From Chloroflexota bacterium (GTDB taxonomy: Bacteria; Chloroflexota; Dehalococcoidia; SAR202; UBA6927): 12,475 nucleotides of DNA. The first letter of the stretch is position 1. Every line of letters starts with the position of its first letter. The position numbers and the translations under genes are program-made. Location: positions 23,773-36,247 of the forward strand of contig PBBT01000023.1 in assembly GCA_002717725.1 (NCBI GenBank), in the 5' to 3' direction. Positions 6,183 to 12,475 of the stretch are shown in pieces. The notes beneath the pieces were generated by a model that had not been told where the DNA came from, did not search any database, and saw only the letters and a program-made list of their open reading frames with translations.

Positions 6183-7193
6183 GTGAAAGTAGGGACTTCT
6201 CTAACTCACGGTAGCATCAAAGAAATAGCAACTCAATCAATAACTGCTGAAAAAAATGGGTATGATTTTATAACTACCAACGAAGCTCAACATAATCCAT
6301 TCTTCCCAATAATTACAGCTTCTGAACATACCACAAAAATCCAACTAGTTACTTCTATAGCCTTGGCTTTTTCCAGAAGTCCTATGGATACTGCTTATAT
6401 GGCATGGGACCTTCAAAAAATGACAAATGGTAGATTCATTCTTGGTTTGGGAGCACAAGTTAAAGGACACATTACCAGGCGATTTAGTATGCCTTATTCA
6501 AAACCCGCTAAACGAATGAGAGAATATATTTTAGCTCTAAAAACAATTTGGAACGCATGGCAAAACCAAGAAAAATTAGATTTCCAAGGTGAATTTTACA
6601 GTTTTGACTTAATGCCTCCATTTTTTACTCCCGAACCAATTGAAAATCCAAATATTAAAATATATCTAGCTGCAGTCAATCCTATGATGCTTCAATTAGC
6701 TGGTGAATTATGTGACGGGGTGCTAATCCATCCATTTAACACTCAAAAATATACTGACGAAGTTATCATTCCTAATATTCAATTGGGGGCAGAAAAATCA
6801 GATAGGAGTGAAAATTCTGTTGAAATCAACGAAGGTGGATTTATTGTTACCGGACCTAATGATCATGATATTGAAAACTCGAAAATTCAAACAAGATCTC
6901 AACTAGCTTTTTATGCTTCAACGCCTTCATATTCTCCAATAATGAATTTACATGGATGGGAAAATACAGCAAAAAAGCTTTACCAAATGTCCAAAACAGG
7001 AGACTGGAATAATATGGGAAATGAAATCGATGACGAAATGCTAAACTCTTTTGCTGTAATCGGAAATTATGAAGAAATCGCAGCTCGTATAAAATCCAGA
7101 TTCAGTCACTATGCATCTTCAATTAAGTTTTCTATTCCTGAAAATGACGATGATTCCATACTAAGGACAATAATTCATTCAATTAAATCTTAA
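6183..7193 (+). CDS. LLM-class flavin/F420-dependent oxidoreductase
   Basis: A 336-residue luciferase-like monooxygenase-fold (TIM barrel) protein, complete for the family. Seen: TTNEAQHNPFFPIITASEHT (31-50), TSIALAFSRSPMDTAYMAWD (57-76), GRFILGLGAQVKGHITRRF (83-101), and ELCDGVLIHPFNT (175-187). These fit the MSMEG_2256-type subgroup (TIGR03617) of putative F420-dependent oxidoreductases better than bacterial luciferase. Members oxidise or reduce small organic substrates with FMN or F420; cofactor and substrate cannot be told from sequence alone. The start is GTG at 6183, with GGAGG 6 nt upstream; no better start exists because MKVGTSL begins the first barrel strand. SAR202 bacteria are known for large expansions of such flavin monooxygenase families. 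The next gene follows after 40 bp on the same strand. Confidence 0.88.
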   Translation: MKVGTSLTHGSIKEIATQSITAEKNGYDFITTNEAQHNPFFPIITASEHTTKIQLVTSIALAFSRSPMDTAYMAWDLQKMTNGRFILGLGAQVKGHITRRFSMPYSKPAKRMREYILALKTIWNAWQNQEKLDFQGEFYSFDLMPPFFTPEPIENPNIKIYLAAVNPMMLQLAGELCDGVLIHPFNTQKYTDEVIIPNIQLGAEKSDRSENSVEINEGGFIVTGPNDHDIENSKIQTRSQLAFYASTPSYSPIMNLHGWENTAKKLYQMSKTGDWNNMGNEIDDEMLNSFAVIGNYEEIAARIKSRFSHYASSIKFSIPENDDDSILRTIIHSIKS

Positions 7194-7233
7194 TCTATTC
7201 CGTTAAAATTTTATAGTTTCTAAGGAGAATTCT

Positions 7234-7824
7234 GTGGTAGAAGAAGAAAGATCAATGTCAAAATATACTACGACAAGTGGTTACAAATATGACGAGTGCA
7301 TTTCCGCATTACAAAAAATGATCAGAAGGGGTGATGAAGTCGAAGCCATGTATTGGGCAATAGAGCTTGAAGGAAAATATCATAATGATATGTGGGATAG
7401 GCTTGAAGTGATTTCACATGAAGATATTGGGATAACTTCAATGAATACAATTTTGTTCGTAAGAACTTGCAAAGAACAATATCTTGAATTCAGAGAAAAG
7501 AACAGCGGTAGTCGTAGACTAATGCTTGCGAATGCTATACTAGCATTATGTAGAGCGACCAAAACCAGAGTGGCAGATCACTTTAATATTTCATCTTATA
7601 GACGATTACCAGAAGAAAGAAAAGAAATCCCCGATATAGCTAAAGACGTACATACTAGATCTGGAGAAATTCTAGGCAGAGATTGGGACCATTTCTTCAA
7701 TGAATGTACAATTCTGTTAGATGGTCTACCCATAGACGCTGATCCCTACAAAGAATCAGCCGTGGAGAAAGTTAAACGTGATATACCTAGAGTTGGTGAA
7801 GAAGGAAGCAAGTTTAACGAATGA
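7234..7824 (+). CDS. Stand-alone RarA/MgsA C-terminal-like protein
   Basis: A 196-residue soluble protein. Residues about 15-117 align by eye with the region C-terminal to the AAA+ module of RarA/MgsA (replication-associated recombination protein): YKYDECISALQKMIRRGD..EAMYWAIEL and RLEVISHEDIGI, then a helical LANAILALCRATKTRVADH segment. The ATPase module with Walker motifs is absent, so this is a separate helical adaptor-like domain rather than a helicase-like enzyme, and the tail after residue 120 does not resemble RarA. Start GTG at 7234 is supported by AAGGAG (7222-7227) 6 nt upstream; ATG at 7255 is an alternative with no such site. It follows the oxidoreductase by 40 bp. Its 3' end overlaps the convergent DUF1501 gene by 11 bp. 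A role in DNA metabolism is a guess from the fold alone. Confidence 0.7.
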   Translation: MVEEERSMSKYTTTSGYKYDECISALQKMIRRGDEVEAMYWAIELEGKYHNDMWDRLEVISHEDIGITSMNTILFVRTCKEQYLEFREKNSGSRRLMLANAILALCRATKTRVADHFNISSYRRLPEERKEIPDIAKDVHTRSGEILGRDWDHFFNECTILLDGLPIDADPYKESAVEKVKRDIPRVGEEGSKFNE

Positions 7825-8944
7825 AACTATGTTGCTCAAATTGCCCATTTGAAACAACATCAGGATCAACGCCCAACCACCTCTCAGCAATAGTAGAATA
7901 AATACTACGAAAGTCATTATTAAATTGGAGATCACCCTGAAGATGGTCCTTCTCTTTCAGTGATGGATAGTCTCCGTAAAGTCCACCATTGACTTCACCA
8001 CCTACAATTAAAGAAACACCACCTGATCCATGATCGGTTCCTGCTGAATTATCACGAATCCTCCTACCAAATTCAGACCAAAGTAAAACTAATACATCAT
8101 CTTCCAATCCATGTTCCTTCATATCCTCCATAAAATCACCAATAGCATTTGATGTTTCAGTCCAAAGTTTTGTATGAGTTTCCATCTCAGCTGCATGTGT
8201 ATCAAAGCTACCGTGGCTTGTATAGAACACCCGAGTACCAATATCAGCAGTCAATACTTGAGCAATATTTCGCATCGATTGACCTATAGGATCATTCCCA
8301 TATTCAATACTAGAAGAATATTTTTGAGGTGCTGTCCTTAAAATGTCAGCACCTTTTAAGGCCTGAATACCAGTTTCGCCAATAAACTGAGAAACTGTAT
8401 CATGAGCCATTGCGCTTCCATAAATTTGTGAAAATGCAGTTAAGGCAAGTTCACGAGATTGTTCCCCCTCAATATCAGGAAGCAAACCATAATTTTCTAA
8501 ATCACCAACAGATGCTACTGGAACTCCTTTACAAGACAAAGCTCTTGGCAATCCTCTGCCAAAATTCACACCAGTAATAGGGTTTTCTGCATTTGGATCA
8601 ATTTCTCTAATTGCTCGTCCCAACCACCCTGAGTCACCAATCCCAACTGATTCAGCAGTATTCCAAATATCAACGGATCTAAAATGCGATCGATTCGGCT
8701 CCGGATATCCAACTCCATTAATAACAGCTACTTTATTCTGATCCCATAAATCTCTTATAGAACTTAAAGCTGGATTAAAGCCTAAATAATCATTAATTTT
8801 AAGCACTTGGTCTTGTTCAATTCGAACATCTTTACGCCAGTCATAATACAAACCATCACCATAAGGTACAATAGTGTTCATTGCATCATTGCCACCAGCC
8901 AGTTGAACAATCACTAGAGATTTCATTCTTTTATTTGTTACCAT
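7814..8944 (-). CDS. DUF1501 family protein (COG4102)
   Basis: A 376-residue DUF1501 protein, which has a sulfatase/alkaline-phosphatase-like fold by family knowledge. Visible blocks: VQLAGGNDAMNTIVPYGD (13-30), NGVGYPEPNRSHFRSVDIW (76-94), TSHGSFDTHA (242-251), LLWSEFGRRIRDN (287-299) and GTDHGSGG (302-309). Most family members start with a twin-arginine signal; here the protein begins directly with MVTNKRMKSLVIVQLAGG, so no export signal is seen. Biochemical function is not established for the family, although these proteins commonly accompany DUF1800 proteins. ATG is preceded by AAGGAGAT. It is the last gene of a three-gene minus-strand operon, 21 bp after the NHL gene. Its stop lies 11 bp inside the end of the convergent RarA-like gene. 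Confidence 0.9.
   Translation of the reverse strand: MVTNKRMKSLVIVQLAGGNDAMNTIVPYGDGLYYDWRKDVRIEQDQVLKINDYLGFNPALSSIRDLWDQNKVAVINGVGYPEPNRSHFRSVDIWNTAESVGIGDSGWLGRAIREIDPNAENPITGVNFGRGLPRALSCKGVPVASVGDLENYGLLPDIEGEQSRELALTAFSQIYGSAMAHDTVSQFIGETGIQALKGADILRTAPQKYSSSIEYGNDPIGQSMRNIAQVLTADIGTRVFYTSHGSFDTHAAEMETHTKLWTETSNAIGDFMEDMKEHGLEDDVLVLLWSEFGRRIRDNSAGTDHGSGGVSLIVGGEVNGGLYGDYPSLKEKDHLQGDLQFNNDFRSIYSTIAERWLGVDPDVVSNGQFEQHSFIR
7831..7858. other. Imperfect inverted repeat at a convergent gene end
   Basis: GTTG (7831-7834) pairs with CAAC (7855-7858), and TCAAAT (7836-7841) with ATTTGA (7847-7852), around a TGCCC loop, with a small internal mismatch. It lies 7 bp after the plus-strand stop and inside the last codons of the minus-strand DUF1501 gene. 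No U-tract follows on either strand, so it is at best a weak transcription end signal or a 3' stabilising hairpin. Confidence 0.25.
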
Positions 8945-8965
8945 TTTATCTCCTTACCTATCGAA

Positions 8966-9988
8966 TTAAGCATTACGCTCAAAAATTTGTATCCTATGAC
9001 GGTTTGTCTCAGTTACAAAAAGACGTTCCTTAGAGTCCAAGAATAGCGCCGAAGGTCCCCAAAACAATTTTTCAATGTGGGACGATTTTTCATGCGGATC
9101 ATCGTTGAAGAATTCTATGTTTGGCTGAAGATCAGAAAGTTTTCTCACTTCACCTTCATCTCTATTAAGATCAAAATACTCTTTAGCCCATTCTGAATCA
9201 GTGGCTTCTCCAAGAAGTTTTTGAACAAATACTCCATCAGAATCCAAAACCTGGATAGATTCATTTCCCCAGTCGGCAACATATATATATCCCTCAGAAT
9301 CGACAACTATGCTTGCAGGCTTGGAGAATTTACAATCTCCGCTAGCATACTCGCTCAGAAATTTACCGTCTTTTGAAAATTTCTGAATTCTGTCATTTCC
9401 CCAATCTGCAACATAAATTTCAGCTGAAGGCCCTACAGCTATGCCCCAAGGCAAGTTTAATTCTCCAATTTTATTGCCAAAAGTTCCAAACGAAAAAATC
9501 AACCTGCCATTTTTTGAAAATTTCTGAATTCTATGATTCTTTGCATCCGAAATCAATATATTGTCGTCCTCATCAAAAACAATACCTGAGGGGCCATTCA
9601 ACTGACCCTCATTATGCCCATGTGTCCCCCAATGAGATATGAAATCACCTGAATTACTAAAAACTGAAACACGATGATGATGTTCATCCGTAATATAAAC
9701 ATTTCCAGAATGATCTAATGCAATTCCGCATGGCCATCTGAAAGCACCGGGTTCGTCCCCACCCTTTCCAAAAATACCAAAATATTCCTCCGCCTCATTC
9801 AAAACAGTAACCCGAATGGTATCTGGTGATGAAGCAATTTCAGAAGATCTACTAATGACAAATATCCTACCATCAGAAGACATTGCAGAATCAACTGGGA
9901 AATAAAATCCCCGTCCCCTCATAGTAGTCATACCTATAGTTCGAGAATATTTCAAAAAGTTTTTTTGGGAGACTTTTTTAGTAACCAT
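8966..9988 (-). CDS. NHL-repeat beta-propeller protein
   Basis: A 340-residue protein of NHL repeats forming a probable six-bladed propeller. Blades are visible at about 28-64, 83-111 (GIALDHSGNVYITDEHHHRVSVF), 130-158 (GIVFDEDDNILISDAKNHRIQKF), 178-206 (GIAVGPSAEIYVADWGNDRIQKF), 222-249 (SIVVDSEGYIYVADWGNESIQVL) and 309-337 (ALFLDSKERLFVTETNRHRIQIF); residues 258-308 are a charged insertion before the last blade. NHL propellers bind proteins, nucleic acid or small ligands, and some are enzymes; none of these can be assigned here. No signal peptide or membrane anchor is seen. Two blades share a 21-bp identical stretch (9371-9391 and 9512-9532), a trace of blade duplication. The ATG lies 7 bp after the DUF1800 stop and its ribosome binding site (AGAGAG) is inside the end of that gene, so the two are co-transcribed. 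Confidence 0.88.
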   Translation of the reverse strand: MVTKKVSQKNFLKYSRTIGMTTMRGRGFYFPVDSAMSSDGRIFVISRSSEIASSPDTIRVTVLNEAEEYFGIFGKGGDEPGAFRWPCGIALDHSGNVYITDEHHHRVSVFSNSGDFISHWGTHGHNEGQLNGPSGIVFDEDDNILISDAKNHRIQKFSKNGRLIFSFGTFGNKIGELNLPWGIAVGPSAEIYVADWGNDRIQKFSKDGKFLSEYASGDCKFSKPASIVVDSEGYIYVADWGNESIQVLDSDGVFVQKLLGEATDSEWAKEYFDLNRDEGEVRKLSDLQPNIEFFNDDPHEKSSHIEKLFWGPSALFLDSKERLFVTETNRHRIQIFERNA

Positions 9989-9995
9989 GATTTAC

Positions 9996-11435
9996 TTACT
10001 CTCTTTGAAATTCAGGTGATGCGACAATAAGTTTTAAAATCCCAGAAATATTCACCTTACTAGATTCATCCAACCCATTATCACTTATATGAACTTCCCC
10101 ATTTTTAGCTGCAAAATCCACAAGTTTAGACCTTGTATCATTCTGCACATTTATAGAACCTAAATGATCCAGGCAAATATCAACAAGTCTTTCAGGTGAA
10201 ACAACTACACCATTGTCCGTTTCTACACTCTCAAATAAATTTTGAGAACCAGGAGTATTAATGTTTCCAAGTTCTTCGGAAGCAAAATTCATTCGTTCTA
10301 CTAAAGCACCTGTATTTATCCAAGCCGTTCCACCATCATATCCTTCTACTGATGGAGGATTACTTAATGTTTGCCCCATTCGCTGCATTCTCAATTGCTT
10401 ACCAGGGATTTCAAATTGAGGCATATCAACGGTTTCAGAAAGACGTAGTACTCCAGTAACAAACTCAGCGGGGCTTTTGACTTTCTCATACCAACAATCT
10501 TCTGATTTAAAGAAATCAGAATGAAATAAACATTCCAACATTGATCGGATACTATGATCATTATCAAAATAGGCTTGAACTAACTGTTCAATTGCCTTTG
10601 GATCTCTTGGTTCTTGATAAGGCCATTGAGGAACTGGCGGTTCATCAGCCACAAAAAAGTGATACATATGCCTGGCAACAAATCGTGCTGTTGCATCCTC
10701 TTCACAGATAATATCAATTATATCTTCTCCAGAGAAATTCCCCTTCCGCCCCAAAAACTCTTTTTCTGTAGAATCGTGATCTTGTTCATCGAACTCATAA
10801 TGCCAAGAGATTCTTCCATAAGGCCAATCAGAATCTCTACCGGATCGAACCATCATGTATTCACAATTTCCAATAGTCCAACCTGTAAAAGCTCGCGCAC
10901 ATTCTTTAACATCTTCCTCTGTATAATTACCAACACCCATTGAGAAAAGTTCTAACAATTCCCGACCGAAATTCTCATTTATTGCACCTTTATGATTTTG
11001 TTGGTTATCTAACCATATAATCATTGCTGGATCTTTCGCCATCTCTAAAAGTAGGGTGTTAAAATCACCCATCGCAAATCTCTTAAACATTCGAATTTGA
11101 TCTGAAAGGGGTTTGGAATTAATTACTTTCGCATAACCAGTTGCGAAAATTCCATGCCAAAATAACGCCATTTTCTCTAGTAATGGAGAATCGGTCGTTG
11201 TCATCCGGTAAACCCACGCTCCTAGTCCACCCAAACCCACTAACATACTGGTCTCATCAGGATGGTATCTTCTCAGAAGATGTTCAGAAATAGCCTGAGC
11301 ATTGGAAGTATCCAAAAGCCTGTCGACAGTGGCTTTATAACCTAATCTAGAATATTGCTCAAGTTCACCTCTAGTAGCTCCAAATCCGGCTCTACGTAAA
11401 AGGTGTGCAATTAACTGGACTTCATGATTCGACAA
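9996..11435 (-). CDS. DUF1800 family protein (COG5267)
   Basis: A 479-residue DUF1800 protein of normal length. Conserved blocks: HLLRRAGFGATRGELEQ (11-27), LFWHGIFATGYAKV (91-104), ENFGRELLELFSMGVGNYTE (154-173), ARAFTGWTI (180-188), then the FLGR.GNFSGEDIIDII region, FHSDFFKSE..WYEKVKSPAEFV and YDGGTAWINTGALVERMNF. The family has no proven reaction; it is typically encoded beside DUF1501 and thought to work with it at the cell envelope. The start is TTG at 11435-11433, strongly supported by AGGAGGTGA just upstream, a near-perfect anti-Shine-Dalgarno match; no signal peptide precedes the domain. First gene of the operon DUF1800-NHL-DUF1501, driven by the promoter at 11475-11503. Confidence 0.92.
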   Translation of the reverse strand: MSNHEVQLIAHLLRRAGFGATRGELEQYSRLGYKATVDRLLDTSNAQAISEHLLRRYHPDETSMLVGLGGLGAWVYRMTTTDSPLLEKMALFWHGIFATGYAKVINSKPLSDQIRMFKRFAMGDFNTLLLEMAKDPAMIIWLDNQQNHKGAINENFGRELLELFSMGVGNYTEEDVKECARAFTGWTIGNCEYMMVRSGRDSDWPYGRISWHYEFDEQDHDSTEKEFLGRKGNFSGEDIIDIICEEDATARFVARHMYHFFVADEPPVPQWPYQEPRDPKAIEQLVQAYFDNDHSIRSMLECLFHSDFFKSEDCWYEKVKSPAEFVTGVLRLSETVDMPQFEIPGKQLRMQRMGQTLSNPPSVEGYDGGTAWINTGALVERMNFASEELGNINTPGSQNLFESVETDNGVVVSPERLVDICLDHLGSINVQNDTRSKLVDFAAKNGEVHISDNGLDESSKVNISGILKLIVASPEFQRE

Positions 11436-11474
11436 AAATCACCTCCTAATAAAACGGGCCAATTTAGTGTGGCG

Positions 11475-11503
11475 ATTCTATACATTTTTCAGTATTCAGT
11501 CAA
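11475..11503 (-). promoter_or_regulatory. Predicted sigma70-type promoter of the DUF1800-NHL-DUF1501 operon
   Basis: On the minus strand TTGACT (11503-11498, 5 of 6 matches) and TAGAAT (11480-11475, 5 of 6) are separated by exactly 17 bp. Transcription would start near 11468, giving a leader of about 33 nt containing the AGGAGGTGA site before the TTG start at 11435. This is the best promoter match in the window. Confidence 0.65.
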
Positions 11504-11519
11504 TTTTAAAAATTCTCTT

Positions 11520-11548
11520 TTGACAACAATCATGGGCTATAATACATT
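11520..11548 (+). promoter_or_regulatory. Predicted promoter of the right-hand lipoprotein region
   Basis: A perfect TTGACA (11520-11525) pairs at 17 bp with TACATT (11543-11548, 4 of 6). A perfect TATAAT at 11538-11543 is only 12 bp from the -35 box and would need another upstream element. Either way transcription would begin just before GAGGAGG (11559-11565). The promoter diverges from that of the DUF1800 operon, the two -35 boxes lying 16 bp apart. Confidence 0.5.
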
Positions 11549-11571
11549 CTCTTGTAACGAGGAGGCGCGAA

Positions 11572-11673
11572 ATGCATTTTAAGATTACTTTTTCATTAAT
11601 TGCAATTTGCTCATTACTATAAATTTTTTCGCTTGCCTGTGAGGGTAATGAAGTTGAGAATCACATCTTATAG
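11572..11673 (+). pseudogene. Broken short lipoprotein-like ORF or leader peptide
   Basis: ATG at 11572 has an excellent ribosome binding site (GAGGAGG, 6-nt spacer) and a promoter, yet the frame stops at TAA (11620-11622) after 16 residues. If that codon is ignored, the frame continues through IFSLACEGNEVENHIL to TAG at 11671-11673. Together the two parts look like a lipoprotein signal peptide, MHFKITFSLIAICSLL-x-IFSLAC, with a lipobox SLAC. TTA to TAA is one base change. It could be a decayed small lipoprotein, a sequence error, or a short leader ORF that feeds ribosomes to the lipoprotein gene starting at 11648. Confidence 0.4.
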
Positions 11674-12475
11674 GTTGCCAATATTAGCAGCCACAATATA
11701 TGTCTTTATAATAATTTTTATTCTGGGATGTAGTACCAATAACGATTCTAAAACTTCGAATATTTCATCCACTACTAAAACAAAAATTCCAGTTGCTGAT
11801 CAAAAATCTATACCACATGAAAATATCTCCTCAAAATCCCAAGCCTCTGCTACACCGCAACTGAAAAATACAAACTCGAATACCTTAAAAAAGACTAACG
11901 TTAAAAAACCGTCTAAAAAAATCTCCAAACCCACCCAAACACCTAACCCAACCAAATTATCCAAACCTACTCCTGAAATCACTAAAACTAATACACCTAT
12001 TCCACAAAAAACTGTAACGCCCATTAACTCAGAAGCCGCAATTGAAATTGCCAAATCAATAGATAAGGAAACTGCTGTGGAACTGGCAAAATCTATTGAT
12101 CCTGATACAGCAATTGAGCTGGCAAAATCTATAGATAAGGAAACTGCTGTGGAACTGGCAAAATCTATTGATCCTGATACAGCAATTGAGCTGGCAAAAT
12201 CTATAGATCCTCAAATAGCAATTGAACTGGCAAAATCTCTTGACCCTCAAGTAACTACAGAACTAGCCAAATCACTCAATACCCAGAACTCAAACCAAAC
12301 CAACGAAGAGTTATGTAAAAACCCCTCCAATATGATGATAATGATGATATGCATGATGATGCCATCCTCCCAAACCTCTGGAATCAACCCTGCTGGGCAA
12401 GGAGTTATGAACTTCCCCGATCCAAATGAGGCTCCAAAACTTCAAAATTTGCTCATAGCGAATTTAGGGCCTTGG
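11648..12475 (+). CDS. Repeat-containing lipoprotein (3' end missing)
   Basis: An open frame of 276 codons running off the right edge. Residues 1-28 are a lipoprotein signal (KLRITSYR, hydrophobic 10-26, lipobox ILGC, cysteine 28). A long Thr/Ser/Lys/Pro/Asn-rich segment (about 29-130) probably spans the cell wall or periplasm as an extended linker. Then come about seven 12-residue units of the type IDPDTAIELAKS (about 131-214), likely amphipathic helices. A methionine-rich stretch NMMIMMICMMMPSS (228-241) lies between C223 and C235 and the window end. ATG 11648 has GAGGG only 2 nt upstream, so translation may depend on coupling to the short ORF at 11572; GTG 11639 is an in-frame alternative. 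The family is not recognised. Confidence 0.72.
   Translation, partial: MKLRITSYRLPILAATIYVFIIIFILGCSTNNDSKTSNISSTTKTKIPVADQKSIPHENISSKSQASATPQLKNTNSNTLKKTNVKKPSKKISKPTQTPNPTKLSKPTPEITKTNTPIPQKTVTPINSEAAIEIAKSIDKETAVELAKSIDPDTAIELAKSIDKETAVELAKSIDPDTAIELAKSIDPQIAIELAKSLDPQVTTELAKSLNTQNSNQTNEELCKNPSNMMIMMICMMMPSSQTSGINPAGQGVMNFPDPNEAPKLQNLLIANLGPW
12059..12202 (+). repeat. Perfect 72-bp tandem duplication within 36-bp repeat units
   Basis: Positions 12059-12130 and 12131-12202 are identical. Each copy encodes two 12-residue units (IDKETAVELAKS and IDPDTAIELAKS). Further diverged units lie before (from about 12038) and after (to about 12280), so the array has grown in steps, the 72-bp duplication being the most recent. 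All changes keep the reading frame. Confidence 0.9.

Noticed and set aside
9371..9532. Direct repeat as a regulatory or mobile-element signature.
   Set aside because: The 21-bp match encodes the same NHL blade segment (RIQKFSK) in two blades and is explained by protein repetition.
11520..11543. TTGACA plus TATAAT as one promoter.
   Set aside because: The spacing is 12 bp, too short for sigma70; TACATT at 17 bp was preferred, though TATAAT may be used with another element.
12056..12250. Minus-strand ORF with repeated RFCQLNCCIRIN segments.
   Set aside because: It is the mirror of the protein repeat array of the plus-strand lipoprotein and has no start signals.
12038..12280. CRISPR-like array, because units are 36 bp long and repeated.
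   Set aside because: The units are contiguous with no spacers, keep a reading frame and encode 12-residue protein repeats.

Overview
The window is AT-rich bacterial DNA, probably from a marine SAR202-type Chloroflexota or a near relative. That placement is an inference. It rests on a D-galactonate-dehydratase-like enolase-superfamily enzyme, a luciferase-like (LLM/F420-type) oxidoreductase and a DUF1800/NHL/DUF1501 cluster occurring together; SAR202 genomes are known for many paralogues of the first two families. No rRNA, tRNA, CRISPR array, insertion sequence or phage gene was seen.

Layout, left to right. Positions 1-491 (minus) hold the N-terminal part of a YhhQ/VUT-type queuosine-precursor transporter that runs off the left edge. 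A divergent intergenic region leads to a lipoprotein (630-1220) whose stop overlaps the GTG start of the enolase-superfamily dehydratase (1217-2383). A protein made of two similar alpha+beta halves follows (2448-3140). Next come two plus-strand genes that are each interrupted by one in-frame TGA: a two-domain thiosulfate sulfurtransferase (3232-4077) and a COG3199-type ATP-NAD-kinase-like protein (4114-5235). Two small lipoproteins lie on the minus strand (5251-5562, 5574-6041). They diverge from an LLM-class oxidoreductase (6183-7193), which is followed by a stand-alone protein resembling the C-terminal part of RarA/MgsA (7234-7824). This last gene overlaps, tail to tail, the end of a minus-strand operon of DUF1800 (9996-11435), NHL propeller (8966-9988) and DUF1501 (7814-8944), read from a good promoter near 11475-11503. 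On the right, a broken short lipoprotein-like ORF (11572-11673) precedes a large repeat-bearing lipoprotein (11648 to the right edge).

The most interesting signal is the sulfurtransferase. Its in-frame TGA falls exactly at the catalytic cysteine (residue 240, before QGGIRAAH), and the frame continues to a normal family end. A 7-bp hairpin with a GGC loop begins its loop 17 nt after the TGA, the geometry of a bacterial SECIS element. This supports a selenocysteine rhodanese. The next gene also has an in-frame TGA followed by a perfect hairpin at the same distance, but its TGA sits where the family normally has glycine and its loop lacks G, so a nonsense mutation or sequence error remains more likely there.

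The genes do not form one pathway. They look like several short transcription units: sugar-acid metabolism, sulfur transfer, NAD(P) metabolism, a flavin oxidoreductase, a probable surface or envelope cluster (DUF1800/NHL/DUF1501), and five lipoprotein or lipoprotein-like genes.
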